A DNA stretch of 14,240 bases from an uncultured Variovorax sp. (lineage in GTDB: Bacteria > Pseudomonadota > Gammaproteobacteria > Burkholderiales > Burkholderiaceae), in NCBI GenBank assembly GCA_946478645.1, contig CAMLCW010000100.1, positions 1-14,240 of the forward strand. The letters run 5' to 3'. Made by a program: the position numbers and the translations under genes. The first letter of the stretch is position 1. Each line of letters opens with the position of its first letter. Shown in pieces: positions 1 through 7,571 of the stretch. The notes beneath the pieces are model-generated. The model searched no databases. It was not told the DNA's origin and saw only the letters and a list, made by a program, of their open reading frames with translations.

Positions 1-10
1 CCCGACCCCT

Positions 11-1642
11 TCAAACCCCGCGCAGGACCCACTCGGCCGCCTTCTCGGCCATCATCAGGGTCGGGCTGTTGGTGTTGCCGCTCGTGATGGTGGGCATGGC
101 GCCCGCATCGACCACGCGCAGGCCCTGCACGCCGCGCACGCGCAGGTGCGAATCGAGCACGGCCATCGGATCGTCGTCGGCGCCCATCTTGGTGGTGCCG
201 ACCGGATGGAAGATGGTGGTGGCGATGTCGCCGGCCAGGCGCGCGAGGTCTTCGTCGCTTTGGTACTGCACGCCCGGCTTCCACTCCTCGGGCTTGTACT
301 TCGCGAGCGCCGGCTGCGAAGCGATGCGGCGCGTCACGCGCAGCGAATCGGCCGCCACCTTGCGGTCCTCGGCGGTGCTCAGGTAGTTGGGCGCGATGGC
401 CGGCGCGTCGGCGAAGCGCGGGCTGCGGATGCGCACCGTGCCGCGGCTCGTCGGGTTGAGGTTGCAGACGCTCGCGGTGAAGGCGGGAAAGCTGTGCAGC
501 GGCTCGCCGAAGGCATCGAGCGAGAGCGGCTGCACGTGGTACTCGATGTTGGGCCAGGCGTGCTCGGGCGAGCTGCGCGTGAAGGCGCCGAGCTGCGACG
601 GCGCCATGCTCATCGGGCCGCTGCGCTTCATCAGGTACTGCAGACCGATCTTCGCCTTGCCGACCATCGAGGAAGCCAGCACGTTGAGCGTGGGCGCGCC
701 GTCGATCTTGTAGACCGCGCGGATCTGCAAATGGTCCTGCAGGTTGGCGCCGACGCCCGGCGCATCGACGGCCACCTCGATACCGTGCTGGCGCAGCAGC
801 TCGGCCGCCCCGATGCCCGAAAGCTGCAGCAGCTGCGGCGAGCCGATGGCGCCGCCGCAGAGGATCACCTCGCGCGTGGCGCGCGCCGTCACCATCTCAT
901 GGCCGTCCCACACCTGCACGCCGGTGCAGCGCCGGCTGCCGTCGGGCTGGGTCTCGAGCACCAGCCGCGTGGCATGCGCATTGACCCACATCTCGAAATT
1001 GGGTCGCCCGTAGCAGACCGGCCGCAGGAAGGCCTTGGCGGTGTTCCAGCGCCAGCCGTTCTTCTGGTTGACCTGGAAATAGCCCACGCCCTCGTTGCTG
1101 CCGCGGTTGAAGTCGGTGCTGTGGGGAACGCCGGCCTGCACCGCGGCCGCGGCGAAGGCATCGAGGATGTCCCAGCGCAGCCGCTGCTTCTCGACCCGCC
1201 ATTCGCCGCCCGCGCCGTGCAGCTCGTCGGCGCCGAGGTAGTGGTCTTCGTGCTTCTTGAAGTCGGGCAGCACGTTGTCCCAGCGCCAGGCATCGTCGCC
1301 GGTGAGCCGGGCCCACTGGTCGTAGTCGCGCGACTGGCCGCGCATGTAGATCATGCCGTTGATGCTGGAGCAGCCGCCCAGCGTCTTGCCGCGCGGATAG
1401 CGCAGCGTGCGCCCGTTGAGCCCGGCGTCGGGCTCGGTGCTGTAGAGCCAGTCGGTGCGCGGATTGCCGATGCAATACAGGTAGCCGACCGGGATGTGGA
1501 TCCAGTGGTAGTCGTCCTTGCGGCCGGCCTCGACGAGCAGCGTGCGCTGCTGCGACTTGCGCGTGAGCCGGTTGCACATCAGGGCACCGGCCGTGCCGCC
1601 CCCGATGACGATGTAGTCGAACGTGTTGTCGTCGTCGCTCAT
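11..1642 (-). CDS. GMC-family FAD-dependent oxidoreductase (choline/alcohol dehydrogenase-like)
   Basis: A 543-residue glucose-methanol-choline (GMC) flavoprotein, which in this family oxidises an alcohol to the aldehyde with FAD. The N-terminal dinucleotide-binding motif GGGTAG is at residues 14-19, the first GMC signature is around residues 81-102 (PRGKTLGGCSSINGM), and the second signature is GGAIGSPQLLQLSGIG. Near the C-terminus FHPVGTTKMG carries the expected catalytic His and SGNTNSPT the partner Asn. Length is normal for bacterial members. I chose the ATG at 1642 because FDYIVIGGG follows it directly; a 43-residue upstream extension is Arg/Trp-rich and unlike the family. A weak AGCAGG lies just upstream. 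It is divergent from a LysR regulator, which probably controls it. The substrate cannot be read from sequence; choline is possible but not shown. No signal peptide, so cytoplasmic or peripheral. Confidence 0.93.
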   Translation of the reverse strand: MSDDDNTFDYIVIGGGTAGALMCNRLTRKSQQRTLLVEAGRKDDYHWIHIPVGYLYCIGNPRTDWLYSTEPDAGLNGRTLRYPRGKTLGGCSSINGMIYMRGQSRDYDQWARLTGDDAWRWDNVLPDFKKHEDHYLGADELHGAGGEWRVEKQRLRWDILDAFAAAAVQAGVPHSTDFNRGSNEGVGYFQVNQKNGWRWNTAKAFLRPVCYGRPNFEMWVNAHATRLVLETQPDGSRRCTGVQVWDGHEMVTARATREVILCGGAIGSPQLLQLSGIGAAELLRQHGIEVAVDAPGVGANLQDHLQIRAVYKIDGAPTLNVLASSMVGKAKIGLQYLMKRSGPMSMAPSQLGAFTRSSPEHAWPNIEYHVQPLSLDAFGEPLHSFPAFTASVCNLNPTSRGTVRIRSPRFADAPAIAPNYLSTAEDRKVAADSLRVTRRIASQPALAKYKPEEWKPGVQYQSDEDLARLAGDIATTIFHPVGTTKMGADDDPMAVLDSHLRVRGVQGLRVVDAGAMPTITSGNTNSPTLMMAEKAAEWVLRGV

Positions 1643-1755
1643 GACACCTGCTTCTTGTCTCTGTGGATATTTTTGCCGCTCATGGACCCTGCCGATCCAG
1701 CGGACGGCAGTTTCCCCCAAGGCAGCGCCCCAACGCCAATGATTTTGGGGCCGGT

Positions 1756-1767
1756 GGTTTATAAACC
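1756..1767. promoter_or_regulatory. Perfect palindrome GGTTTATAAACC before the LysR gene (candidate operator/promoter)
   Basis: A 12-bp perfect palindrome, the most AT-rich patch of the 133-bp divergent gap, ends 8 bases before the LysR ATG. It also contains TATAAA read on either strand, which could serve as a -10 element. LysR-type regulators usually bind imperfect palindromes in the gap shared with their divergent target and repress themselves, so this is a plausible autoregulatory site. No matching -35 element is convincing. Function is inference. Confidence 0.45.
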
Positions 1768-1775
1768 GCACTTAT

Positions 1776-2699
1776 ATGACTGCCGCCACCCCGGAACTCC
1801 ATGTCCTGCGCGCCTTCGTGCTGGCGGCGCGCGAAGGCAATGTCTCGCGCGCCGCCGAGCGGCTGCACCTCTCGCAGCCCGCGGTGAGCCTCCAGCTCAA
1901 GCGGCTGGCCGAGGACACAGGCCTCCAGCTCTTCACGCGCACGCCGCACGGCCTGGCGCTCACGGCCGACGGCGCCGCGCTGCTGCCGCAGGCCGAGCGG
2001 GTGCTCGCGGCCGTGGGCGACCTGCAGCAGGCGGCGCGCAACCTGCAGGGCACCGTGCGCGGGGCGCTGCGCATCGGCACCATCCTCGACCCCGAATTCA
2101 CGCGGCTCGGCATGTTCCTGCGCGAGCTCGTCGAGTCGGCGCCGCAGATCGAGACCGAGCTGCGCCACGGCATGAGCGGCACGGTGCTGGCGCAAGTGCT
2201 GCGCGGCGAACTCGACGTGGGCTTCCACCTCGACACCTTCGACGAGGGCGAGCCGCCCGTCGATGCGCCCGCTGCCGCCTCGCCGCTCGCCGCGCGCACG
2301 CTCACGCGCTTCACCTACCGCGTGGTCGCGCCCGCGGGCTGGGGCCCGCAGGTGCTGGGCCGCGACTGGAAGGCGCTGGCCGCGCTGCCGTGGCTCGGCA
2401 CGCCGCCCGAATCGGCGCACCACCGCCTGCTCGAGCGCGTGTTCGGCCCACTCGGGCTCGCGCCGCGGCGCGTGGCGCTGGTCGACCAGGAGGCCTCGAT
2501 GCTCGATCTGCTGAAATCGGGGGTGGGCCTGAGCCTGCTGCGCGACTCGATCGCGATCCGCGAGAGCCAGTCGCACGGGCTGGTGATGGCCGACCGCGTG
2601 CAGCTCGACTGCGCGCTGCGCTTCGTCTCGCTCGCGGCGCGGCGCAACGAGCCGGTCATCGCGAGCGCGTGGAACGCGCTTTCCCGCGCCTGGGGCTGA
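1776..2699 (+). CDS. LysR-family transcriptional regulator
   Basis: A 307-residue protein of typical LysR length. Residues about 8-65 form the winged helix-turn-helix (LRAFVLAAREGNVSRAAERL, then LSQPAVSLQLKRLAEDTGLQLF and RTPHGLALTADG). The rest is the periplasmic-binding-protein-like effector domain, beginning at about residue 90 with GALRIGTILDPEF. The ligand is unknown. It is divergent from the GMC oxidoreductase at 11-1642, the classical arrangement for a LysR regulator and its target. The ATG has no Shine-Dalgarno sequence within the 8 bases separating it from the GGTTTATAAACC palindrome, so the transcript may be leaderless or have a very short leader. No shorter start keeps the whole helix-turn-helix. 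Confidence 0.94.
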   Translation: MTAATPELHVLRAFVLAAREGNVSRAAERLHLSQPAVSLQLKRLAEDTGLQLFTRTPHGLALTADGAALLPQAERVLAAVGDLQQAARNLQGTVRGALRIGTILDPEFTRLGMFLRELVESAPQIETELRHGMSGTVLAQVLRGELDVGFHLDTFDEGEPPVDAPAAASPLAARTLTRFTYRVVAPAGWGPQVLGRDWKALAALPWLGTPPESAHHRLLERVFGPLGLAPRRVALVDQEASMLDLLKSGVGLSLLRDSIAIRESQSHGLVMADRVQLDCALRFVSLAARRNEPVIASAWNALSRAWG

Positions 2700-2854
2700 A
2701 CCCGAATACCAGGCGGCAGCCGTGAAGAACGGCGCGAACCCCTACGCCGGGGGCCGGTGCGGCGACATCGGATCGCCGATTCGCGCGGTTACGATGGTGT
2801 CTTCCGACCGCCTCCTTCCTTCTTTCTTCTTACGCCGCACCGCATCGCCCCGCC

Positions 2855-4021
2855 ATGCCCATCGCCACTTCGCCTGCCGACGCATCCGCCGCCGACAGCG
2901 GGTTGCCGCGCATCGAGGCGCGCGCGCAGGACGGCCGCCAGTGGGCGGTGGCCAGCGGCCGCTGGACCACGCTCGCGATGTCGTCGCGCAACGCCTGGCA
3001 GGCGCTCGAACGCGACCTCTCGGCCGCCCCGCCAGCCGACGACCGCGCCTGGGACCTGCGCCCGATCGAGCAGCTCGACCACATCGGCGCGCAACTGCTC
3101 TGGGAGCACTGGCGCCACGCCTGGCCGGCCACGCTCGAGATGTCGCCGCAGCACAAGGCGGTGCTCGACCAGGTGGCGCAATACACGGTGGGCACGCCCG
3201 AGGAACCGGCGCCGACGCTGCCCGAGCGGCTGCGGCACTTCTCCCACACCGGCCCGCGCGCGCTGCAGGCGATGCGCGACTACGTCGGCCTGGTCGGCCA
3301 ACTCGCGATCGACGTCTGCACCCTGCTGCGTGCGCCGCACCGCGGGCCGTGGCGCGACTTCTCGGGCCACCTCTACCAGTTCGGCGCCACCGCGCTGCAC
3401 ATCACGGCGCTCGTGGGGCTGTTGATCGGCGTGGTGCTGGCCTACCTGATCTCGCAGCAGCTGCGCCAGTACGGCGCCGAGGCGTTCGTGGTCAACATCC
3501 TCGGCCTGTCGCTGGTGCGCGAGCTCGGCCCGGTGCTGGCCGCGGTGCTGATCGCGGGCCGCTCGGGCTCGGCGATCACCGCGCAGATCGGCGTGATGCG
3601 CGTGACCGAGGAACTCGATGCGATGCGCGTGATGGGCATTCCGCACGGCTTCCGGCTGGTGATGCCGCGCGTGCTCGCGCTCGCGATCGCGATGCCGCTG
3701 ATCAGCCTCTGGACCTCGATGGCGGCGCTCGCGGGCGGCATGTTCGCGGCCGACGCCGCGCTCGACATCTCGCCGGCCTACTTTCTTTCGGCGCTGCCGC
3801 GCGCGGTGCCGATCACCAACCTCTGGATCGCGCTCGCCAAGTCGGCGGTGTTCGGCATTCTCATCGCGCTGATCGGCTGCTACTTCGGCATGAAGGTCAA
3901 GCCCAACACCGAAAGCCTGGGGCGCGGCACCACGTCTTCCGTCGTGACGTCGATCACCGCCGTGATCCTGGTCGATGCGCTGTTCGCGGTGCTGTTCAAG
4001 GGCGTGGGGTTCAGGGCATGA
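2855..4021 (+). CDS. MlaE-family lipid ABC transporter permease with N-terminal STAS-like domain
   Basis: A 388-residue integral membrane permease of an MCE-type lipid transporter. Residues from about 150 to the end are the MlaE domain: hydrophobic segments, and the conserved cytoplasmic stretch with RVTEELDAMRVMGI (EELDAM at 252-257) that contacts the ATPase in this family. It is about 125 residues longer than E. coli MlaE. The extra N-terminal part, with WDLRPIEQLDHIGAQLL, resembles a STAS domain, the fold of E. coli MlaB, so the MlaB and MlaE roles appear fused. The TGA overlaps the next ATG (ATGA), showing translational coupling. There is no clear ribosome-binding site before the ATG; the 155-bp gap after the LysR gene is GC-rich with a pyrimidine tract at about 2810-2830. 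Distinct from canonical mlaFEDCB because no mlaC is present. Confidence 0.92.
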   Translation: MPIATSPADASAADSGLPRIEARAQDGRQWAVASGRWTTLAMSSRNAWQALERDLSAAPPADDRAWDLRPIEQLDHIGAQLLWEHWRHAWPATLEMSPQHKAVLDQVAQYTVGTPEEPAPTLPERLRHFSHTGPRALQAMRDYVGLVGQLAIDVCTLLRAPHRGPWRDFSGHLYQFGATALHITALVGLLIGVVLAYLISQQLRQYGAEAFVVNILGLSLVRELGPVLAAVLIAGRSGSAITAQIGVMRVTEELDAMRVMGIPHGFRLVMPRVLALAIAMPLISLWTSMAALAGGMFAADAALDISPAYFLSALPRAVPITNLWIALAKSAVFGILIALIGCYFGMKVKPNTESLGRGTTSSVVTSITAVILVDALFAVLFKGVGFRA

Positions 4022-4836
4022 ACGCAGAGACCCCGGTCGTCGACATCCGCAAGCTCTGGACGGTGTTCAAGAACGCCGATGGCGAGCAGGTCGTGCACCG
4101 CGACCTCGAACTGCGCATCGAGCGCGGCGAGGTGCTGTCGCTGGTCGGCGGCTCGGGTACCGGCAAGACGGTGCTGCTGCGGCAGATCCTCGGCCTCGAG
4201 AAACCCACCAAGGGCACGGTCGAGGTGCTGGGGCAGGCGCCCGGCGAGCTCAGCGCCAAGGGCGCGGCCAACGTCGGCATGCTGTTCCAGCACGGCGCGC
4301 TGTTCTCGGCCTTCAGCGTGCTCGAGAACATCGCCTTTCCGCTGCGCGAGCTCAAGCTGCTGCCGGACGCGCTGATCCGGAACGCGGCGCTGGTCAAGCT
4401 GCAGATGGTGGGCCTCGAGCCGCGGCACGCCAACAAGAGCCCGGCCGACCTGTCGGGCGGCATGATCAAGCGCGTGGCGCTGGCGCGCGCGCTCATCATG
4501 GACCCGCCGCTGCTGCTGCTCGACGAGCCCACGGCGGGCCTCGACCCCGAGGCGTCCGACAGCTTCTGCGACCTGCTGCGCGGCCTGCACCGCGAGCTCG
4601 GCCTCACGGTGGTGATGGTCACGCACGACCTCGACACCCTGTTCGACCTGAGCACCCGCATCGCGGTGCTGGCCGACCAGAAGGTCATCGTGAGCGGCGC
4701 CGCGCGCGAGGTGATCGCCTACCCGCATCCGTTCATCCACGAATATTTCCTGGGCGGGCGCGGCCAGCGCGCGCTGGAGGCCCTGCACGACAAACCCGCC
4801 GCTGCCCCGCCGAGCGCGGCCGGCGCGGGCCACTGA
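4018..4836 (+). CDS. MlaF-family ABC transporter ATP-binding protein
   Basis: A 272-residue cytoplasmic ATPase that powers the MCE lipid transporter. All nucleotide-binding motifs are intact: Walker A GGSGTGKT at 44-51, Q-loop Gln at 91 in FQHGALFSAFSVLENIAFPL (a hallmark of the MlaF family), signature LSGGM at 145-149, Walker B LLLLDE at 165-170, and H-loop His at 203. The C-terminal 25 or so residues are Ala/Pro-rich and probably disordered. The ATG overlaps the permease stop by 4 bp, and the MCE gene starts 14 bases after its stop, so it is mid-operon. Confidence 0.95.
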   Translation: MNAETPVVDIRKLWTVFKNADGEQVVHRDLELRIERGEVLSLVGGSGTGKTVLLRQILGLEKPTKGTVEVLGQAPGELSAKGAANVGMLFQHGALFSAFSVLENIAFPLRELKLLPDALIRNAALVKLQMVGLEPRHANKSPADLSGGMIKRVALARALIMDPPLLLLDEPTAGLDPEASDSFCDLLRGLHRELGLTVVMVTHDLDTLFDLSTRIAVLADQKVIVSGAAREVIAYPHPFIHEYFLGGRGQRALEALHDKPAAAPPSAAGAGH

Positions 4837-4850
4837 AAGGTAGCCACACC

Positions 4851-5819
4851 ATGGAAAACAAATCCCATGCCCTCGCCGCCGGCGCTTTCGTGCTCGGCCT
4901 GCTCGCCGTCCTCATCGGGCTGGTGGTCTGGTTCACGCGCGACAACACGGTGCGCAACATCTACGAGCTCTCCACGCGCGACCCGGTCAGCGGACTGCAG
5001 CCGCAGGCCATGGTGCGCTACCGTGGCATCGCGGTCGGCAAGGTCACCTCGATCGACTTCGACCCCAAGACGCGCGGCAACGTGCGCGTGCGCATCACGG
5101 TCGACCAGCGCGTGCCGCTCACCACCTCGAGCTTCGCGACACTGAGCTACCAGGGCGTGACGGGCCTCGCCTTCATCGCGCTCGACGACAAGGGCGAATC
5201 GAACGTGGTGCTGGCGCCGAACAACGACGATCCGCCGCGCATTCCGCTCAAGCCTTCCATGCTCGCGCAGCTGCAGGACCGCGGCGAGGCCATCATCAAC
5301 CAGGTCGACGAGGCCACGAAGCGCGCCAACGCCCTGCTCGGCGACGGCAACCAGAAGCGCGTGGCCGAGGCGCTCGAGAACATCGCGGCGGCTTCGGCCA
5401 GCGCCAACACGCTGCTCAAGCAGCTCGACAACACCGTGAAGACCGGCCTGAACCCGACGCTCGCGGCGCTGCCCGAGACCATGGGCTCGGTCAAGAAGGC
5501 AGCCGGCGACGTTTCGCGCGTGGCCAACAACTTCAACACCACCGTCAGCCGGCTGAACGCACCGGACGGGCCCATCGATCGGCTTGGCGAGGGCACCAAG
5601 TCGCTGGCGCAGGCGGTCGACTCGTTCAATTCCGCCACGCTGCCGCGCGTGAACCGCGTGGCCGACGACACTTCGCGCGCGGTACGCCGGCTCGGCCGCG
5701 CGGCCGATGGCATCAACGACAACCCGCAATCGCTGCTGTTCGGCAACGGCGGCGCCGGCGCGGGGCCCGGCGAACCGGGCTTCACCGCACCGGCCGCCGT
5801 GGCGCCCGAGCGGCCCTGA
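4851..5819 (+). CDS. MCE-domain (MlaD-family) lipid transport protein with long helical C-terminus
   Basis: A 322-residue protein anchored in the inner membrane by one N-terminal helix (about residues 7-28) with the rest in the periplasm. A single MCE domain spans roughly residues 38-120, with SGLQPQAMVRYRGIAVGKV and the LSYQGVTGLAFIAL strand typical of the family. About 200 further residues are Ala-rich, heptad-like and probably helical (for example EALENIAAASASANTLLKQL), ending in a Gly/Pro/Ala tail. E. coli MlaD is about 183 residues, so this is much longer. In PqiB and Mce proteins such helices form a hexameric tube across the periplasm, and I infer the same here. A GAAAGG lies 10 bases before the ATG. 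The lipoprotein gene follows 8 bp downstream. Confidence 0.93.
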   Translation: MENKSHALAAGAFVLGLLAVLIGLVVWFTRDNTVRNIYELSTRDPVSGLQPQAMVRYRGIAVGKVTSIDFDPKTRGNVRVRITVDQRVPLTTSSFATLSYQGVTGLAFIALDDKGESNVVLAPNNDDPPRIPLKPSMLAQLQDRGEAIINQVDEATKRANALLGDGNQKRVAEALENIAAASASANTLLKQLDNTVKTGLNPTLAALPETMGSVKKAAGDVSRVANNFNTTVSRLNAPDGPIDRLGEGTKSLAQAVDSFNSATLPRVNRVADDTSRAVRRLGRAADGINDNPQSLLFGNGGAGAGPGEPGFTAPAAVAPERP

Positions 5820-5827
5820 CGCCGAGG

Positions 5828-6511
5828 ATGAAGACGACCATGACGTACTCCGCCATTCCCCGCCGCTTGCGCTCGGCCCCGGCCGCCGGCCTCGGGCTCG
5901 TGCTCACGGTGCTGCTGCTCGCCGGCTGCGGCGCCCTGCCCGACAAGCCCGCGCGCGCCACGCTGTACGACTTCGGGCCCGGTCCCGCCGTCGCAGCGGC
6001 ACCGCCGGCCGCCGCGCTGCCCACGCTCGCGCTCGCCGAGATCGAGAGCAACGCGCGTCTCGACGGCACGCAGATCCTCTACCGGCTCGGCTACGCCGAT
6101 GCCAACGAACTGCGCCCCTACGGCCAGTCGCGCTGGAGCCTGCCGCCGGCGCAGTTGCTGCGCCAGCGGCTGCGCGACGCGCTGGCCGAGCGGCGCACCG
6201 TGCTCGGCCCCGAGGAGAGCGCCACCATCGCGCGCAGCGAAGGCCGGGTGCCCGACACCCTGCGCGTGTCGCTCGACGAATTCAGCCACTACTTCGATTC
6301 GGCCAGCAGCAGCGTCGGCCTGGTGCGCCTGCGCGCCACGCTGATCCGCGGCACCGCGGGCGGCGACCGGGTGCTGGGGCAGCGCAGCTTCACCGTGCGC
6401 CGGCCGGCGCCGAGCGCCAACGCGCCGGGCGGCGTCAAGGCGCTCGCGGCCGCCACCGACGCGGCGATCGCCGAGATCGTGCAATGGGTCGACCAGATTC
6501 CGCGGCAGTAA
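5828..6511 (+). CDS. PqiC-type ABC transport auxiliary lipoprotein
   Basis: A 227-residue predicted lipoprotein of the ABC-type transport auxiliary family (PqiC-like). The N-terminus has Arg residues, a hydrophobic stretch and lipobox LLAGC with Cys34 as the lipidation site; the residue after Cys is Gly, compatible with outer-membrane sorting. The mature start CGALPDKPARATLYDFGPGP and the TLRVSLDEFSHYF segment fit the family. PqiC is known to sit under the outer membrane and dock the MCE tube, so this protein probably caps the neighbouring MCE protein. Start choice is uncertain: the ATG at 5828 directly abuts GAGG, while the in-frame ATG at 5840 (MTYSAIP) has GAAG at better spacing and would remove only 4 residues. 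Both keep the signal peptide. Confidence 0.9.
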   Translation: MKTTMTYSAIPRRLRSAPAAGLGLVLTVLLLAGCGALPDKPARATLYDFGPGPAVAAAPPAAALPTLALAEIESNARLDGTQILYRLGYADANELRPYGQSRWSLPPAQLLRQRLRDALAERRTVLGPEESATIARSEGRVPDTLRVSLDEFSHYFDSASSSVGLVRLRATLIRGTAGGDRVLGQRSFTVRRPAPSANAPGGVKALAAATDAAIAEIVQWVDQIPRQ

Positions 6512-6554
6512 GCTCGACCATTCAACACAACCATCACACCGAGGAGATCTCCGC

Positions 6555-6776
6555 ATGAATCCCACACGCATCATCGGCATCCTGCTCATCCTCGCGGGCT
6601 TCGCGGGCCTCGCGCTCGGCGGCTTCAGCTTCACCAAGGAAACGCACCAGGCCAAGCTCGGCCCGCTGGAGCTGTCGGTGAAGGAGCAGCAGCAGGTCAA
6701 CTTCCCGGCCTGGGCCAGCGTGGCGGCCATCGTCGTGGGCGGGGCCCTGGTGCTGCTGGGCGGCAAGAAGGGCTGA
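6555..6776 (+). CDS. Small two-helix membrane protein of unknown function
   Basis: A 73-residue protein with two predicted membrane helices (about residues 5-24, IIGILLILAGFAGLALGGF, and 51-69, WASVAAIVVGGALVLLGG) joined by a polar loop with LGPLELSVKEQQQV. It ends in Lys-Lys-Gly. The layout resembles a widespread bacterial family of small hypothetical proteins with an LGPL loop motif; I cannot name a function. GAGGAG lies 8 bases before the ATG, a strong ribosome-binding site. It begins 43 bp after the lipoprotein stop, so it may be the last gene of the MCE operon or have its own transcript. Its stop lies inside the hairpin shared with the convergent Sir2 gene. Confidence 0.82.
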   Translation: MNPTRIIGILLILAGFAGLALGGFSFTKETHQAKLGPLELSVKEQQQVNFPAWASVAAIVVGGALVLLGGKKG

Positions 6777-6806
6777 AGGCCGGCGCCGGGCCGGCGCCGC
6801 TTCAGC
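6772..6806. terminator. Bidirectional terminator-like hairpin between convergent genes
   Basis: GCTGAAG at 6772-6778 pairs with CTTCAGC at 6800-6806, and CGGCGCC at 6781-6787 pairs with GGCGCCG at 6793-6799. This gives a 14-pair stem with a 2-base bulge and a 5-base loop. The stop codons of both convergent genes (TGA 6774-6776, and TCA 6802-6804 read on the minus strand) lie in the stem. There is no T-tract on either side, so it is not a classical intrinsic terminator, but a stem this strong between convergent genes would be expected to protect or define both 3' ends. Confidence 0.6.
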
Positions 6807-7554
6807 TGCCGAGCCCCGCCAGCAGCCGCGGCAGCAGTTCTTCGGACGCACCGCGCAGCACCACCGCCGCGGCCGCATCGAGCTGCGGCAGCGGCTCCAT
6901 GTTGAGCGTGATCAGCCGGGCACCCCGCGCCAGCGCCAGTTCCGGCAGTTCGGCGGCCGGGTAGACGATCGCCGTGCTGCCGACCACCATGAACAGGTCC
7001 GACTCCTGCGCCGCCGCCTGCGCATCGAGCAGCACGCCGGGATTGAGCGTCTCGCCGAACATCACCACGTCGGGCCGCGCACGCGAGGTGCAGCGCAGGC
7101 AGCGCTGGAACGGCCAGGGCCCCTGGCGGTTGCCGCAGTGGTCGCAGCGCCAGCGGCGCAGCGAGCCGTGCAGTTCGAGCACGTCGAGGCCGCCCGCGAT
7201 CGACAGCAGGCCGTCGACGTTCTGCGTCACGAGGCGGGTGGCGGGGCGCAGCCGCTGCAGTTGCGCGAGCGCGTGGTGGCCCGCGTTCGGCGCGGCGGCC
7301 TCGACCGTCGCGAGCCGCTCGGCCCAGAAGCGGCTGAAGCCCTTGGGGTCGCGCCGCAGGTCGTCGGCATGCGAGAACTGCAGCGCGTTCCGGTTCATCC
7401 AGAGCCCGTCGGCATCGCGGTAGGTCGGAATGCCCGAGGCGCGCGACAGCCCAGCGCCCGAGAACACCACGATGCGGCGTGCGGCGGCCAGCAGCGCGAT
7501 CGCGGATTCGATCGACGGCGAAGAAGAAAAAGAAGAATCGATGCCCAGGCTCAT
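6802..7554 (-). CDS. Sir2-family NAD-dependent protein deacylase
   Basis: A 250-residue sirtuin that removes acyl groups from lysines using NAD. Motifs are complete: GAGLSRASGIPTYR at 33-46 for NAD binding, TQNVD at 110-114, catalytic His129 in ELHGSLR, a four-cysteine zinc knuckle (Cys137, 140, 152 and 155), VMFGETL, and VVGSTAIVYPAAELP near the end. The ATG at 7554 starts 17 bases after the IclR stop on the same strand, so the two are probably one transcript. Longer in-frame starts would run into the IclR gene and add non-family sequence. No strong ribosome-binding site is visible. Acyl preference and targets cannot be read from sequence. Metabolic sirtuins such as CobB often act on acyl-CoA synthetases; a link to the nearby aromatic pathway is only inference. 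Confidence 0.93.
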   Translation of the reverse strand: MSLGIDSSFSSSPSIESAIALLAAARRIVVFSGAGLSRASGIPTYRDADGLWMNRNALQFSHADDLRRDPKGFSRFWAERLATVEAAAPNAGHHALAQLQRLRPATRLVTQNVDGLLSIAGGLDVLELHGSLRRWRCDHCGNRQGPWPFQRCLRCTSRARPDVVMFGETLNPGVLLDAQAAAQESDLFMVVGSTAIVYPAAELPELALARGARLITLNMEPLPQLDAAAAVVLRGASEELLPRLLAGLGS

Positions 7555-7571
7555 GGCGCTCGCGAGGTCGG

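Noticed and set aside
1643..1771. 43-residue N-terminal extension of the GMC oxidoreductase
   Set aside because: It is not like a signal peptide or the family, and would run almost into the LysR start; the ATG at 1642 directly precedes the flavin-binding motif.
146..2725. 859-codon open frame on the plus strand, antisense to the GMC gene and out of frame with LysR
   Set aside because: It is a GC-rich shadow: Arg/Ala/His-rich composition, no recognisable domain, and it lies over two well-identified genes.
2767..2780. Small inverted repeat ATCGG-ATCG-CCGAT upstream of the permease
   Set aside because: A 5-bp stem in GC-rich DNA is expected by chance, and it has neither a T-tract nor a linked promoter element.
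2722..4020. Apparent N-terminal extension making a 704-residue protein ending in the ATPase
   Set aside because: The upstream part is out of frame with the real permease and is Arg-rich; the ATPase has its own ATG at 4018 coupled to the permease stop.
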